This document shows, piece after piece, positions 11,706 through 22,265 of a stretch of 64,000 nucleotides of DNA. Origin of the DNA: Phytophthora sp. 'mugwort' (lineage: Eukaryota; Oomycota; Peronosporomycetes; Peronosporales; Peronosporaceae). Within the stretch, counting starts at the first letter, position 1. Each line of letters starts with the position of its first letter. Position numbers and translations under genes: made by a program. The stretch covers positions 4,402,001-4,466,000 of the forward strand of contig JAUCEF010000005.1 of NCBI GenBank assembly GCA_033558025.1, given 5' to 3'. Under the pieces are notes generated by a model. It saw only the letters and a list, made by a program, of their open reading frames with translations, ran no database searches and had not been told where the DNA came from.

Positions 11706-14700
11706 TTATTTCTTCTTCGACAAAAGCAGTTTGGCACGCTCCTGGATCCGCTTCTCGACTTCCTCCTGAGCAGCCTTACGCGCCTCAGCCAACGACATCT
11801 TCTGCTTGCCAGCCCTACCAGCAGTTGCTCTCGTCTTGCTGGGTCCGCGGGGTTTCTTAGCCACCTGCGAAGGCTTTGCGGCTGTTCAATAATTGCATAC
11901 ACAGGCGCATTCAGCAAAAAAAAATATTAGAGACTTGGACCCCCTAGACGCAAAACACTCACCAGCGGCACGACCAGCGGTCCGCTTTCGGGAGTGAGAT
12001 ACGTCTTCCATCTCAACATCTTCCGACCCACTTCTTGAAAGAGGTCTCTTACGTCCAATTTCCTTCGCTAGTGCTGGCGGCGGCTGATGACGACTAGCTT
12101 CGATGGCGGCTCGAGCAGCTACCTCAGCTGCATTCGCTGCTTGCTGCGCAGCTAGCTCCGCCTGCTCACGAGAAGCTTGCTCTTGATGAACCTGTAACTC
12201 CATGCTTGCACGTTCTTGTTCCTTTTGCGCGATTGCGTACTTCATTTCCTCTAGCTGCCGCTTCAGTTCCTCAGCTTCACTTTTCTTCTGCGCCTCAGAA
12301 GTGACCTTCACCTCAAGTTGTCGATTCTGAGCTTCCATATTCGCGGCTTTACGCTTCAATTCCTCTAACTCCCGCTTTAGTCGCGCGGCCTCTTCCTCCT
12401 TCGCCATTGCCTCACGACGTGACTTCTCCATCGATTTCAGTTGCTCCTCTTGCTTTTGTCTTTCCACGCGGGCAGTCTGCAACTTCATCTCTTCGACGCG
12501 CTGCTGCAAGTCACGAGCCTTTCGTTTCTCTTCTTGCAGCTTGTCACGAAGACGCTTCGATTCGTTGTCCTTTTCGCCAAGCCATTTCGAGTGATCACTC
12601 ATGAGTCGGTTGATTTCTGCCTCCTTCTGCTCCGCAGCCAGACGCTCTTGTTCGCGTGCTCGTCTTTCTTTTTCTGCCATATCTAACGCGTCCTTCTTCT
12701 CAATTGCAAGCCTGGATAAGGTACCAAAGAAACATAAGTCAGGAAAGTAAGAAAAACACATCGAAATGACAACCAAGCGACGCACCGATTCAGCATTTTT
12801 TGGTTTTCCACCGCTGGTTTGCAGTCGCTTGTAAGAATCTCGCGCAAGCCCTTGGCGGTGAACTGAGTAGTTTCGCGATCCGCTATACTCGACAAAAACT
12901 TGGCAGCGTGCTCTTGTAAGACAAGGCGAAACACTGAATCTATGTCATCGTCACTGGTAGGAAATCCATTCTCTTTGAGCTTCTGCTCAAACGCCTGCGT
13001 TACTTCGACCCGCAACTTCTCATACTGCTCCGTTTCCTTACGCACACCAGCGTCTTTCTCCAATTGTTGATTGCGATACAGGTATTTATCCGCAAGCTAT
13101 GAGAAACAGTGACAACAACACCGTAAGAAGACAAAACAACCCACAAAAGAGCAGGACATCCGAACTTACATCGTCACCAAGCTTCTCCAGCTCTTTGCTC
13201 TTCGCCTCGAGGTCGGCCTTGAGAATTGTCCACCCTTGAAGCTTGTCGGACATTGTTTTCATAACGTGAACGGCTGCACTATCGATGGCTGCCTTAATGT
13301 CCTCTTCCAGCAACGGAAGCTTTCCCTCAAGGCGGTATGTAACCTGTTTGCCCAAGTCTTCTCGAGCCTCGTAGCTGACCTCGTTCAGAATCTGGCGCAT
13401 CTCGATCATGTAACGTCGGTTCATCTCGTCTGACAACTGGGCCTTGTGGTGTTCGAGGTCGACGCGGAAGTCCGATAAACCAAACTCGTCAACAAGACCA
13501 GCTTTCTGAGTCACATCTTTCATAACTCTTGCAATAAGCACCTCTACTTCACTTTGTAGCCTTGTCACCGTCACGGGACGCTTCTCGGCAAATCGTTTGT
13601 CGAGGTTGTCGTGCATTTCCGAGCTCATTCGCGCTTTTGCTGCACGCACCACGTCATTCAGTACAGTGGTGGATTGCTGGATAGCTTTGTCGTTTGCCAC
13701 TTCCAACTTGTCAAATAGAAGACTAGCGTTCTGTCGAACACGGCCACATTCAATCTCCACCCCACGCATTCCCTGCAACCCCCTTGGTAGTTTCTCAATG
13801 CGTTTCAACTCCCGGTCAAGCAACTCCGTGCATTCCTGACGAAGCAGCGCACTCTTCATTGGAAGCTTGGTCTTCTCAATAACCTGGCATTCCTTCTTTA
13901 GATTTTGAAAGGCAACGTCCACTTGCTTGGAGAGATACGCTGCAATCTTTTCACTGTTCGCATGAAGTGCAATCGTGATCTCCTTCTCAGCGAAGGCGCG
14001 AAGAGAGATTTGAATTTCTTTGCGCACTTTCATCGGAAAGCTATTCATTTTCTCATACGCGTCAGCGATTATCATCTCGACATCCTTGTGCAGCATCTTA
14101 TCAAACTCATCGCTCGAGACCATCTCCTCTAGCCCAGCAGCTTCACAATACGCTGAAATCTCCTTCTCACAATTTGCCTTCGCTGCTTGGGCCTCCGCAC
14201 GCACCATCGACGAGTAAATTGACTCCGGCATAATCACTTGATCACTGTTCAACGTATCAACCAGTGCCGGCATAATCTGCGAAAGATACTTCGCTGTCAA
14301 TGGACGTTGGTAGAACTTCATTGGTTGTTGCAGCTGACTCGACAGACACTTGCGTAGTTCACGCAACTTGTCCTGGAAAGGTTTTTGCAGCTGATCAAAG
14401 CGAATTTTGTCTTTCAGATTCGCCGTATTAGCCACCGGCGCCGGGAAGAGCCAAATGTTGATCGACTCAAAGGCCTCAATCAGGTTTACACGAGCCAAAT
14501 TGCGCACGTTAACCTCCTCACTTCGCCCCTTCTCCTTCTGGAATAGATCTCTGTACACTTCTTCCGGCGTCGAGTCCACAAAGCTCCAGTCTCGAAACAC
14601 CCTACCAAAAGCAAACCATCCAAAAGAAATTATCAATTAAAACGCCAACACGACCAATTATACAGTTCCAAACGTACAAATGCAAGTGGCCGAACACTTT

Positions 14701-15340
14701 CGTGTTGGCTCCGTCCGGGAGCTCAATACCCTGCGCTGCGCGCGCCAGCACCGCCAGCAGGTTAAGCATCCTGTCGGCCTGTAGACTGTCTTTCCAATTG
14801 AAAATGACGACCTTGGACGCAAGCAGCACGGGTGACACGAGTCTTGAGTCGTACGTGATATCTCGGTCCCCTTGTCCCTCCGCGTCCACGAAGCCGACGT
14901 GGATGCCTTTGCTGGCCTTTGGAGTGATGGGCGGGCATCCGTTGAAGCTGCTAAAGCTGCTGAGCGGCACAAAATGGCCCGACAGGTCCACACCCTGCGT
15001 GCAGGGCTCGCGTAGGTTTGAGATCTTGAACAAATCTTGCTGGTCGGCCAGCAGGTTCATGAGGAACGACTTGCCCTGTCTGGCGGCCCCAAAGATGGAA
15101 ATGAGGTTGATGGGTGTGTCCCCGAGCGGCTGCAGCACGTGGGTCGAGGCCTCCGCGCTGATGAACATTTGGTCGCTCTTGCCTGCGGCGTGCGCGCCCA
15201 TGCCCAACCACTTGACGGCCTGGAGGAAGACAAAGATACAGTTAGAGAGAGGAGAGACGGGCAGAGCGTGATGCCGCAGACGCGACCTTGGGTCGGGACG
15301 CGCCGTCTCCGCTGAAGAACATGCTCTTAAGCGAGTCCAT
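11706..15340 (-). CDS. Guanylate-binding-protein-like large GTPase (six exons)
   Basis: Exons by splice signals and phase: 15340-15287, 15219-14678, 14601-13170, 13096-12786, 12711-11963, 11881-11706. This gives 3264 nt, 1087 residues. The start is the first ATG of an 18-codon exon; exon 2 continues in frame. The GTPase domain shows the P-loop GAARQGKS (residues 62-69) and the G3 box DAEGQG (130-135), typical of GBP/atlastin-class dynamin-like GTPases. A helical middle domain follows, then from about residue 700 a long Lys/Glu/Gln-rich coiled coil. The tail is Ala-rich with an acidic EDVEMEDVSHS patch and basic ends KKPRGPSK and KLLLSKKK. GBPs hydrolyse GTP and dimerise on membranes. Members with long coiled coils are common in plants and protists, so the cellular role here is open. 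The gene is divergent from the PAXBP1 homologue, with 191 bp between start codons. Only the exon 1 donor (GTCGCG) is atypical. Confidence 0.85.
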
Positions 15341-15413
15341 GGCCGTTCCCGTCGGTTGGCGCCCGCAGTGATGATACAAAAGCTGAGTCGTTTTGGATCG
15401 GAGAATGCGAATC

Positions 15414-15428
15414 GTGGGAAATGAATAT
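15414..15428 (-). promoter_or_regulatory. Initiator-like motif upstream of the GBP gene
   Basis: On the minus strand the sequence reads TATTCATTTCCCAC, matching the oomycete initiator pattern YTCATTYY. It lies about 80 bp upstream of the GBP start codon. A second similar ATCATTTCC occurs about 40 bp further up. The whole 191-bp gap must also serve the plus-strand PAXBP1 gene, so it acts as a bidirectional promoter. Confidence 0.45.
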
Positions 15429-15531
15429 GGCTACAGAAGATCGAGTTGAGGAGGGGAAATGATCTATAACTGTCATTGCTCTTCTATCGTAGTTTTATGT
15501 GGAGCACAATCCGATCGACTGGGAAAGCGCC

Positions 15532-17766
15532 ATGTTCCGCAGCAAGAAGAAGAAAGTGAGCGGCCGCAAGCGTCGCGAAGTGGAGGCTGAGAGTCAAGTT
15601 GAAGCTGATCAAGTATCTGCAGATGACGGTGCTCCATATAACGCCGAAATTCCGGTCTCTAACGTCTCTGTAGAGAGCGACAGCGACTTCCAAGTACTGG
15701 ATGGGCTGCGCCGCAGTCGCTCTCGCCCCGCCAAGAGCGCCATGACCTTCAGCTCCAAGAGTGCAAGCTCCATATTAAGTGAAGGTAACGGCCACGTGGC
15801 TGTGGTCTCTGCTGTCCACGTGGAGACAAACGGACTGTTGAGCTTCGACGACGGGGAGAATAAGGCGATGCAGAAGAGGAGGAAAATACGGCCCAATCTC
15901 GTGGCATCCAGCGCTGTGGATGCGGAGGAGATTACAGTGGGTCAGTACTCGGCCAAGATGCTGGCGTCGTTATGGAGCGAACAGAGTGTGCTGCTGCCTG
16001 GTAAGAGGGAGGAGATGCCGGAGGAGATGCAGAACGTGGAGCTAGGAAACGATGAAGAGGTGGAGAAGAGGGTGATTGAGGAAGAGGAAGAAGAATTTAT
16101 TTTTCTTGAAGGAGGGAGGAAGACACGACGGAACAAGAGTCGCGTGACATTTGGCGTTCATTCGGAAGGTCCGGAAATCTCGAAGGCGACAGAAGTGGAG
16201 GAAGTGTCGGCTGAGGAGGACGAAGATGATGAACAGAACAGGAAATGGGAAGAAGAACTGATGCGTCGCGGTGGACATCGCGTGCCGTCAGTGCCGGAGT
16301 CAAGTGGAAGTCGCTCGCGGGATGGTCTGCCTACCTATCCGACAAGGAGGAACGTGTCGTGTGTATCGCTTGGGACTGTGCTAGGGAAACTGGAGAAGAG
16401 CTTGGAGTCGACGACTTTTGAAGATGATCGTGCCTCGCGTGAACTAGCTCGGCTTGAAGCTGAAACGGCTTTAATTGAGACAACGTTGAAACAACAGCAA
16501 GAAGAGCTCCTCGTTAGCAGCGAAGAGTATGAGTATTTCCAGGAGGTAGAGGACTTCGTTAAGGGACTGAGCTTCTGTTTGCGCGAGAAGGTGCCAGTGA
16601 TTAAGGCAAAGGAGAAGAAATTAATGGATGAGCGCGCACAGCTACTGAAGACCAAGCAACAAGACGAGCAGCACGCCATTGCAGAGAACGTGAAAAACTA
16701 CCTGGACTCCGGGGTTCTATATAGGAGCGACGTTTTTGGTCTAGAGCACTTGGATCTGCATTCCAATGGAGACACTGCAGCTGTGCCATCGGCAAGCGGT
16801 ACTCAGCATGCAGTGGACCTGCACAAGTATCAACAGCATTTCACTGAGCCCTACGTAGCGGAACAGCATCACGTGGATGAAGATTTATTTGCTGATGCGA
16901 TTGATGAAATCAACTCACTTGAGCGTGTGTATGGACGTTTTCAAGAGTGGAAAGCGAAGTTCCCAGAGGTATACAAGAACGCATACTGCCAACTAGCACA
17001 AGAAAAGTTCTTCGCACCTTACGTCCAAGCAGAACTGCTTTACTGGGATCCGCTGAGTGTGGCAGATGCAAAGACAGAGCTGGATAAAACTTGGTCCTTC
17101 GACGATTTTGCTTGGTTCCTCGTTCTTCAGCAGCACCTGCGCCAAGCTAGCGCTGGTGGTCGAAATGCGGACGCTGTTGATGGGCCGATCCTGTATCAGA
17201 TCCGTGATGTAGTCCTCGAAAAGGTTCGTGTTGCCGTATCAAGTTACTTTAACCCGTACTCTAGTCTACAAGCGCGCAGTTTGTCACTGGCGCTAGAAGA
17301 AATCGACCGGCACGGCTATTCTTTCCATGTTGAAGGAGCAGTTCAGACGTTGGTGAACACGGCTCTCGAGAAATTTTTAAGCGAAGCCAAGCGCACAGTA
17401 CTCGTCGCCATTGGCGACAACACAGCCGAGTCCAACGAGGGTGCCAACATGTTTGCCCGTTATCTCTTGGAAAGATTCAACGCACTGCAAGACAATCTCC
17501 TCACTTTGTTCGTTGCTCTTCCCAAGGGACCTATCGCTGCTGCTGGCTTCCGTTGTTTGCTCCAAGTACTCCACCAGCTCCTGGCGTACACTCGGCACTG
17601 CCAGGAAACTCAAAAGATGAACCAAGTTCTTACGGCCACGCAGGTCGTGAGGCAGCTTTCTAGTTCTTCGTATTTGCTCCAGATTTTATCTGAGCCCAGT
17701 CAGGAACGTGACCTGAAGCACATGCTGGAGTTGTTTGCACTGTATTTGCAAAATGCTGCTCAATAG
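15532..17766 (+). CDS. PAXBP1/GCFC-family (GC-rich sequence DNA-binding factor-like) protein
   Basis: Single-exon gene of 744 codons. The frame is open from a GTG at 15499, but the first ATG at 15532 gives MFRSKKKKVSGRKRR, and PAXBP1/GCFC proteins typically begin MFR followed by a basic stretch, so I choose this start. The N-terminal 300 residues are low-complexity, acidic and basic (EEEEEFIFLEGGRK). Residues about 300-400 form a coiled coil. The C-terminal half carries the GCFC domain with FPEVYKNAY, KFFAPYVQAELLYWDPLS and DDFAWFLVLQQHL. Family members (PAXBP1, GCFC2, Arabidopsis ILP1) work with the spliceosome-disassembly machinery in the nucleus. The 3' end is only 67 bp from the stop codon of the convergent transporter. 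Confidence 0.85.
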   Translation: MFRSKKKKVSGRKRREVEAESQVEADQVSADDGAPYNAEIPVSNVSVESDSDFQVLDGLRRSRSRPAKSAMTFSSKSASSILSEGNGHVAVVSAVHVETNGLLSFDDGENKAMQKRRKIRPNLVASSAVDAEEITVGQYSAKMLASLWSEQSVLLPGKREEMPEEMQNVELGNDEEVEKRVIEEEEEEFIFLEGGRKTRRNKSRVTFGVHSEGPEISKATEVEEVSAEEDEDDEQNRKWEEELMRRGGHRVPSVPESSGSRSRDGLPTYPTRRNVSCVSLGTVLGKLEKSLESTTFEDDRASRELARLEAETALIETTLKQQQEELLVSSEEYEYFQEVEDFVKGLSFCLREKVPVIKAKEKKLMDERAQLLKTKQQDEQHAIAENVKNYLDSGVLYRSDVFGLEHLDLHSNGDTAAVPSASGTQHAVDLHKYQQHFTEPYVAEQHHVDEDLFADAIDEINSLERVYGRFQEWKAKFPEVYKNAYCQLAQEKFFAPYVQAELLYWDPLSVADAKTELDKTWSFDDFAWFLVLQQHLRQASAGGRNADAVDGPILYQIRDVVLEKVRVAVSSYFNPYSSLQARSLSLALEEIDRHGYSFHVEGAVQTLVNTALEKFLSEAKRTVLVAIGDNTAESNEGANMFARYLLERFNALQDNLLTLFVALPKGPIAAAGFRCLLQVLHQLLAYTRHCQETQKMNQVLTATQVVRQLSSSSYLLQILSEPSQERDLKHMLELFALYLQNAAQ

Positions 17767-17833
17767 ACTAACATGTTATTGATACCAAGAAATATGCATC
17801 TGTTCTGCCTTACTAACTGGCATTCGTGGCTAA

Positions 17834-19309
17834 CTAGCGGCGACGGCGTTCGTCGTACTCTGCCTGGATCTCCTCGTTAGTCTTGCCCGCGGTCTCTGGC
17901 ACGAGCTTGAGTGACAGCACGTAGAAGATGACGAGCAGCACCGTGAAGGGCGTGTAACTCCAGTCGTCGAAGGCGTCAGCCAAGTACGGATAACCGACGC
18001 CCACGATGAGGTTGCACAGCCAGTTGGCGCCGATACAAATGGACGAGGCACTGGCGCGCACCGAGTCCGGGAACATGTCAGCCGTCATGACCCAGACGAG
18101 CGGGCCGAGCGTGACACCAAAGACGATGACGTAGAAGGCCGTGAAGACGATGGAGAGCGCCGAGACGTCCACGATAAAGGCGACAGTCATGCCGATGGAC
18201 ATGACAATCATACCGGCGATGCCCCAAAGGATCATATTGCGGTTGCCGAAGCGCGAGGACAGGACGCCAGTGAAGAAGGCTGGCCAGATGTTGATGAAGT
18301 CAATGATGAGCGTTCCAACGCGCGAGTCCGAGATGCCGGCGTCCGAGAAGATGTTGCCAGAGTAGTAAAAGACGGCGTTGATACCGGAGAGCTGCTGCGT
18401 ACAGGAGAGCAGGAGCGCACCGAGGAACTGCATACGGTACTTGGGCGCCCAAATCGACTCGACCGGCTCCGCGGTGAATCCAGATTCGGCCTCACCGAGC
18501 TGCTTCTTGGGCTCCAGCCACGCGAGCGCCGTCTGGACATGCTCCTCGCCGTACAGACGCGTGATGACCTGCTTGGCCTCTTCGCGGCGGTTCTTCATGA
18601 GTAACCACGCGGGGCTCTCCACAGACAGCGAGGGTGACAGCACCATGTAGATGACGCCCAAGACGAGGGGGAAACCGGCCATGTAGCGCCATCCATCGCC
18701 GTTGTCGGCGAAGAAGAAACAGATGGCCGGCACCAAGATGCCGATGGTGGTGGAGATCTGGAGGCCAAGGCCGAGGTGGCTACGGAGGTGCGGCGGCGAC
18801 AGCTCGTTCACGTACGCGCCGATGGTTCCGGTGGCGGCACCCGAGGCGATGCCGGCGACAGCGCGGCCGACGGCGAACGGCCAGATGTTGGAGACGACGG
18901 CTTGAATGATGGCGCCGCCGATCATGAAAAGGCAGTTGAAGAAGAGCAGCTTCTTGCGGCCCATTAAATCGCTGAAGTACCCGCACAGCAGACTACCGAC
19001 CATGGCGCCGAAGATCCAGGCGTTCACGGCGAAGGTCCACTCGAGCTTGGAGTGGCCGCTGAACAGCGTGCACGTTCCGTCGACGACGGGACGCGCGTTG
19101 CACTCGTCCGTGTTGTTGTAGTCGGAGAGGTTGAGCTGTGAGGTGGACCAGCCGCTCTGGAAGGGCTGCAGCAGGGCGAGCAGCACGCTGGTGTAGAGGA
19201 TGCGGTTGGGTTTGATCTGGAGCGCGGCGTTCTTGATGGCGTCGTCGAAAGTGACGTCGGCTCCGGGCGTGGAGACCTCATTGTAGTTGTCGTCGGGTCG
19301 AGGCGACAT
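17834..19309 (-). CDS. MFS sugar/H+ symporter, copy A
   Basis: Intronless, 491 residues from the ATG at 19309; an upstream in-frame TTG is ignored. Twelve hydrophobic segments are expected from the sequence. Sugar-porter signatures are present: DLMGRKK in the loop after TM2, VESPAWLL after TM6, QQLSGINAVFYYSG in TM7 and PETAGKT at the C-terminus (PESPRW, QQLSG and PETKG motifs). It should import hexoses across the plasma membrane; the exact substrate is not readable. It is almost identical to the copy at 20790-22265: only residues 25 (I/V) and 203 (N/S) differ, with a few silent changes. The codons are GC-rich at third positions compared with the flanks. Confidence 0.9.
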   Translation of the reverse strand: MSPRPDDNYNEVSTPGADVTFDDAIKNAALQIKPNRILYTSVLLALLQPFQSGWSTSQLNLSDYNNTDECNARPVVDGTCTLFSGHSKLEWTFAVNAWIFGAMVGSLLCGYFSDLMGRKKLLFFNCLFMIGGAIIQAVVSNIWPFAVGRAVAGIASGAATGTIGAYVNELSPPHLRSHLGLGLQISTTIGILVPAICFFFADNGDGWRYMAGFPLVLGVIYMVLSPSLSVESPAWLLMKNRREEAKQVITRLYGEEHVQTALAWLEPKKQLGEAESGFTAEPVESIWAPKYRMQFLGALLLSCTQQLSGINAVFYYSGNIFSDAGISDSRVGTLIIDFINIWPAFFTGVLSSRFGNRNMILWGIAGMIVMSIGMTVAFIVDVSALSIVFTAFYVIVFGVTLGPLVWVMTADMFPDSVRASASSICIGANWLCNLIVGVGYPYLADAFDDWSYTPFTVLLVIFYVLSLKLVPETAGKTNEEIQAEYDERRRR

Positions 19310-19356
19310 GACCGGCTTGGTGAACGACGACGGTGGGTGACTTGTGCGTTGCTTAT

Positions 19357-19372
19357 CCAAATGAAAAGTGAG
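19357..19372 (-). promoter_or_regulatory. Oomycete Inr+FPR core promoter, transporter copy A
   Basis: CTCACTTTTCATTTGG on the minus strand fits the oomycete initiator followed by the flanking promoter region (YTCAYTYY-N-CATTT). It lies about 50 bp before the start codon and is identical in copy B. Confidence 0.65.
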
Positions 19373-19373
19373 T

Positions 19374-20725
19374 TAGAACGGAGTGCGCCGCAGAATTGAA
19401 TGCACTGCTGCAAAAGCTCCGCGCTTCTTGAACTTGCTGTCAAAGGCAGGTCTCTGACCGTTCACGTTCGTCTTTTTGGTGCTGGTGCCTCGCGTACGGA
19501 CACGAATTGACAGCATGGCACGCTCGGTGACCGACACCCGCGCCGTTTTCTGCGTTCGATGTTGCAGTTTTGCAGGATCGTAGCAAAATGATCTCGTTTG
19601 ATCTGCATCAGAACGTTTGATTCATTCGAAGTTAACTGCATTTAGACTGAAGTGACCCATTCTGTTGGCTGAGGCGATTACGGCAGCAGCGCGAGTGCGC
19701 TCATCGGATTCGTCCATTTGATTTATTTCACATAGATCGGGCCTCTGTGACACGAAAGCACTCGCGAACTGGTCTGTAGCCTCCTCTGGCAAGTCCCTGC
19801 TGCTCTGTAGTTGACCCCGATGCACAAAAAGGTGTATTTTTGCAATGGTGCACTTCAACATGAACAAACATGTATTACCTGTAGTGTACTGTACTGATAA
19901 ATAAAAGGTCGTCGAAATTGGATTTACATCGTTACATGTACCTAAATGCTGCTTGGTGGCCAAACTGTCGACTAGGATGCGTGGTGTCATTACACTTACC
20001 ACGTGCGGCAAAGCCCCTCCCAAGTCACCCAAACAACTTGAGTTACCGAGACTGGAATCCCCTTGTCGCGGCGTCATTATGCAATAATCAGGATCGAGTG
20101 TTGAATTGCTTGGAGTAAACGCGGAAAAAGTCGGTCCATCATTAATCGAGATTTGTACGATTTATGTAGGAAATAATGTCCATCAGCGCCGAACGAAGCG
20201 TCCACATGGATCCTCAGCAAAGAGCAACGGCTGCAACACGAGCAAGTCCTCCTCCCTTTGCTTAGGGTCGATCTGCTCGACGTGTCAAGTCCGATCTTTG
20301 CTAAATAAATCAACTTGACCATGTTGAAGCAGCGAAGCGAGTTTGAGCGTGGAGCTCTTGCTCACTTTTGCCGTAATCGCATCCTCTTGATCTGCTACGT
20401 ACGGACCAAGAGACTGTATTGAGACTCTTAATTTAAGAGTACATGCACGCAACAAAAAAAGAAACCTTTGCATTGTAGTGCAGAGAACGAGGCTCTCCTG
20501 CCGGTGCAAGCTTCAGTACCGGTACTTCTGAGCGAGGAAAGCCGGCAAAAGCGGATACAAGCAAGCGGTCTCTCACGAGATTGAAAGCAACCCAATCAAT
20601 CAAGAGAGAGACGCAAAGCCGGATACGAATTGCAATGCCGTCAGGCCAGGAGAACCAACAGCGCACGTGATCCCTTAAATATTCCGGTCCGCGATCTCTT
20701 ACGCACGTAGTTAACTCGTACTTTC
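19374..20725. other. Spacer between divergent transporter copies
   Basis: 1,352 bp not shared between the arms. A 151-codon minus-strand frame at 19622-20077 and smaller frames show no recognisable domain, and their composition is not gene-like. It should hold the separate upstream regulatory regions of the two transporters. I see no repeat that links the two sides. Confidence 0.5.
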
Positions 20726-20726
20726 A

Positions 20727-20742
20727 CTCACTTTTCATTTGG
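20727..20742 (+). promoter_or_regulatory. Oomycete Inr+FPR core promoter, transporter copy B
   Basis: CTCACTTTTCATTTGG, identical to the motif of copy A, 48 bp upstream of the ATG at 20790. The DNA upstream of it (TTAACTCGTACTTTCA) is not shared with copy A. Confidence 0.65.
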
Positions 20743-20789
20743 ATAAGCAACGCACAAGTCACCCACCGTCGTCGTTCACCAAGCCGGTC

Positions 20790-22265
20790 ATGTCGCCTCG
20801 ACCCGACGACAACTACAATGAGGTCTCCACGCCCGGAGCCGACGTCACTTTCGACGACGCCGTCAAGAACGCCGCGCTCCAGATCAAACCCAACCGCATC
20901 CTCTACACCAGCGTGCTGCTCGCCCTGCTGCAGCCCTTCCAGAGCGGCTGGTCCACCTCACAGCTCAACCTCTCCGACTACAACAACACGGACGAGTGCA
21001 ACGCGCGTCCCGTCGTCGACGGAACGTGCACGCTGTTCAGCGGCCACTCCAAGCTCGAGTGGACCTTCGCCGTGAACGCCTGGATCTTCGGCGCCATGGT
21101 CGGTAGTCTGCTGTGCGGGTACTTCAGCGATTTAATGGGCCGCAAGAAGCTGCTCTTCTTCAACTGTCTTTTCATGATCGGCGGCGCCATCATTCAAGCC
21201 GTCGTCTCCAACATCTGGCCGTTCGCCGTCGGCCGCGCTGTCGCCGGCATCGCCTCGGGTGCAGCCACCGGAACCATCGGCGCGTACGTGAACGAGCTGT
21301 CGCCGCCGCACCTCCGTAGCCACCTCGGCCTTGGCCTCCAGATCTCCACCACCATCGGCATCTTGGTGCCGGCCATCTGTTTCTTCTTCGCCGACAGCGG
21401 CGATGGATGGCGCTACATGGCCGGTTTCCCCCTCGTCTTGGGCGTCATCTACATGGTGCTGTCACCCTCGCTGTCTGTGGAGAGCCCCGCGTGGTTACTC
21501 ATGAAGAACCGCCGCGAAGAGGCCAAGCAGGTCATCACGCGTCTGTACGGCGAGGAGCATGTCCAGACGGCGCTCGCGTGGCTGGAGCCCAAGAAGCAGC
21601 TCGGTGAGGCCGAATCTGGATTCACCGCGGAGCCGGTCGAGTCGATTTGGGCGCCCAAGTACCGTATGCAGTTCCTCGGTGCGCTCCTGCTCTCCTGTAC
21701 GCAGCAGCTCTCCGGTATCAACGCCGTCTTTTACTACTCTGGCAACATCTTCTCGGACGCCGGCATCTCGGACTCGCGCGTTGGAACGCTCATCATTGAC
21801 TTCATCAACATCTGGCCAGCCTTCTTCACTGGCGTCCTGTCCTCGCGCTTCGGCAACCGCAATATGATCCTTTGGGGCATCGCCGGTATGATTGTCATGT
21901 CCATCGGCATGACTGTCGCCTTTATCGTGGACGTCTCGGCGCTCTCCATCGTCTTCACGGCCTTCTACGTCATCGTCTTTGGTGTCACGCTCGGCCCGCT
22001 CGTCTGGGTCATGACGGCTGACATGTTCCCGGACTCGGTGCGCGCCAGTGCCTCGTCCATTTGTATCGGCGCCAACTGGCTGTGCAACCTCATCGTGGGC
22101 GTCGGTTATCCGTACTTGGCTGACGCCTTCGACGACTGGAGTTACACGCCCTTCACGGTGCTGCTCGTCATCTTCTACGTGCTGTCACTCAAGCTCGTGC
22201 CAGAGACCGCGGGCAAGACTAACGAGGAGATCCAGGCAGAGTACGACGAACGCCGTCGCCGCTAG
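20790..22265 (+). CDS. MFS sugar/H+ symporter, copy B
   Basis: 491 residues, intronless, same motifs as copy A (DLMGRKK, VESPAWLL, QQLSGINAVFYYSG, PETAGKT). It has V25 and S203 where copy A has I25 and N203. It is transcribed divergently from copy A, with starts 1.48 kb apart. Predicted plasma-membrane proton-coupled sugar carrier; the substrate is undetermined. With nearly the same protein but unrelated upstream DNA, the two copies may differ in expression rather than in function. Confidence 0.9.
   Translation: MSPRPDDNYNEVSTPGADVTFDDAVKNAALQIKPNRILYTSVLLALLQPFQSGWSTSQLNLSDYNNTDECNARPVVDGTCTLFSGHSKLEWTFAVNAWIFGAMVGSLLCGYFSDLMGRKKLLFFNCLFMIGGAIIQAVVSNIWPFAVGRAVAGIASGAATGTIGAYVNELSPPHLRSHLGLGLQISTTIGILVPAICFFFADSGDGWRYMAGFPLVLGVIYMVLSPSLSVESPAWLLMKNRREEAKQVITRLYGEEHVQTALAWLEPKKQLGEAESGFTAEPVESIWAPKYRMQFLGALLLSCTQQLSGINAVFYYSGNIFSDAGISDSRVGTLIIDFINIWPAFFTGVLSSRFGNRNMILWGIAGMIVMSIGMTVAFIVDVSALSIVFTAFYVIVFGVTLGPLVWVMTADMFPDSVRASASSICIGANWLCNLIVGVGYPYLADAFDDWSYTPFTVLLVIFYVLSLKLVPETAGKTNEEIQAEYDERRRR

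Larger units (their letters stand above)
17834..19373 (-). repeat. Left arm of 1,540-bp near-identical inverted repeat
   Basis: Matches 20726-22265 in opposite orientation. I saw at least four base differences over the length compared by eye. Identity starts one base before the initiator CTCACTTTTCATTTGG and stops exactly at the TAG stop codon; the sequences beyond both borders are unrelated. The arms are separated by 1,352 bp. Confidence 0.9.
20726..22265 (+). repeat. Right arm of 1,540-bp near-identical inverted repeat
   Basis: Partner of 17834-19373. The borders fall at the initiator and at the stop codon: TAG is followed by GAAGTG here and by TTAGCC in the other arm. Confidence 0.9.

Noticed and set aside
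19622..20077. 151-codon open frame between the transporter copies
   Set aside because: No domain, signal peptide or splice structure and no protein-like pattern; other frames here are equally open.
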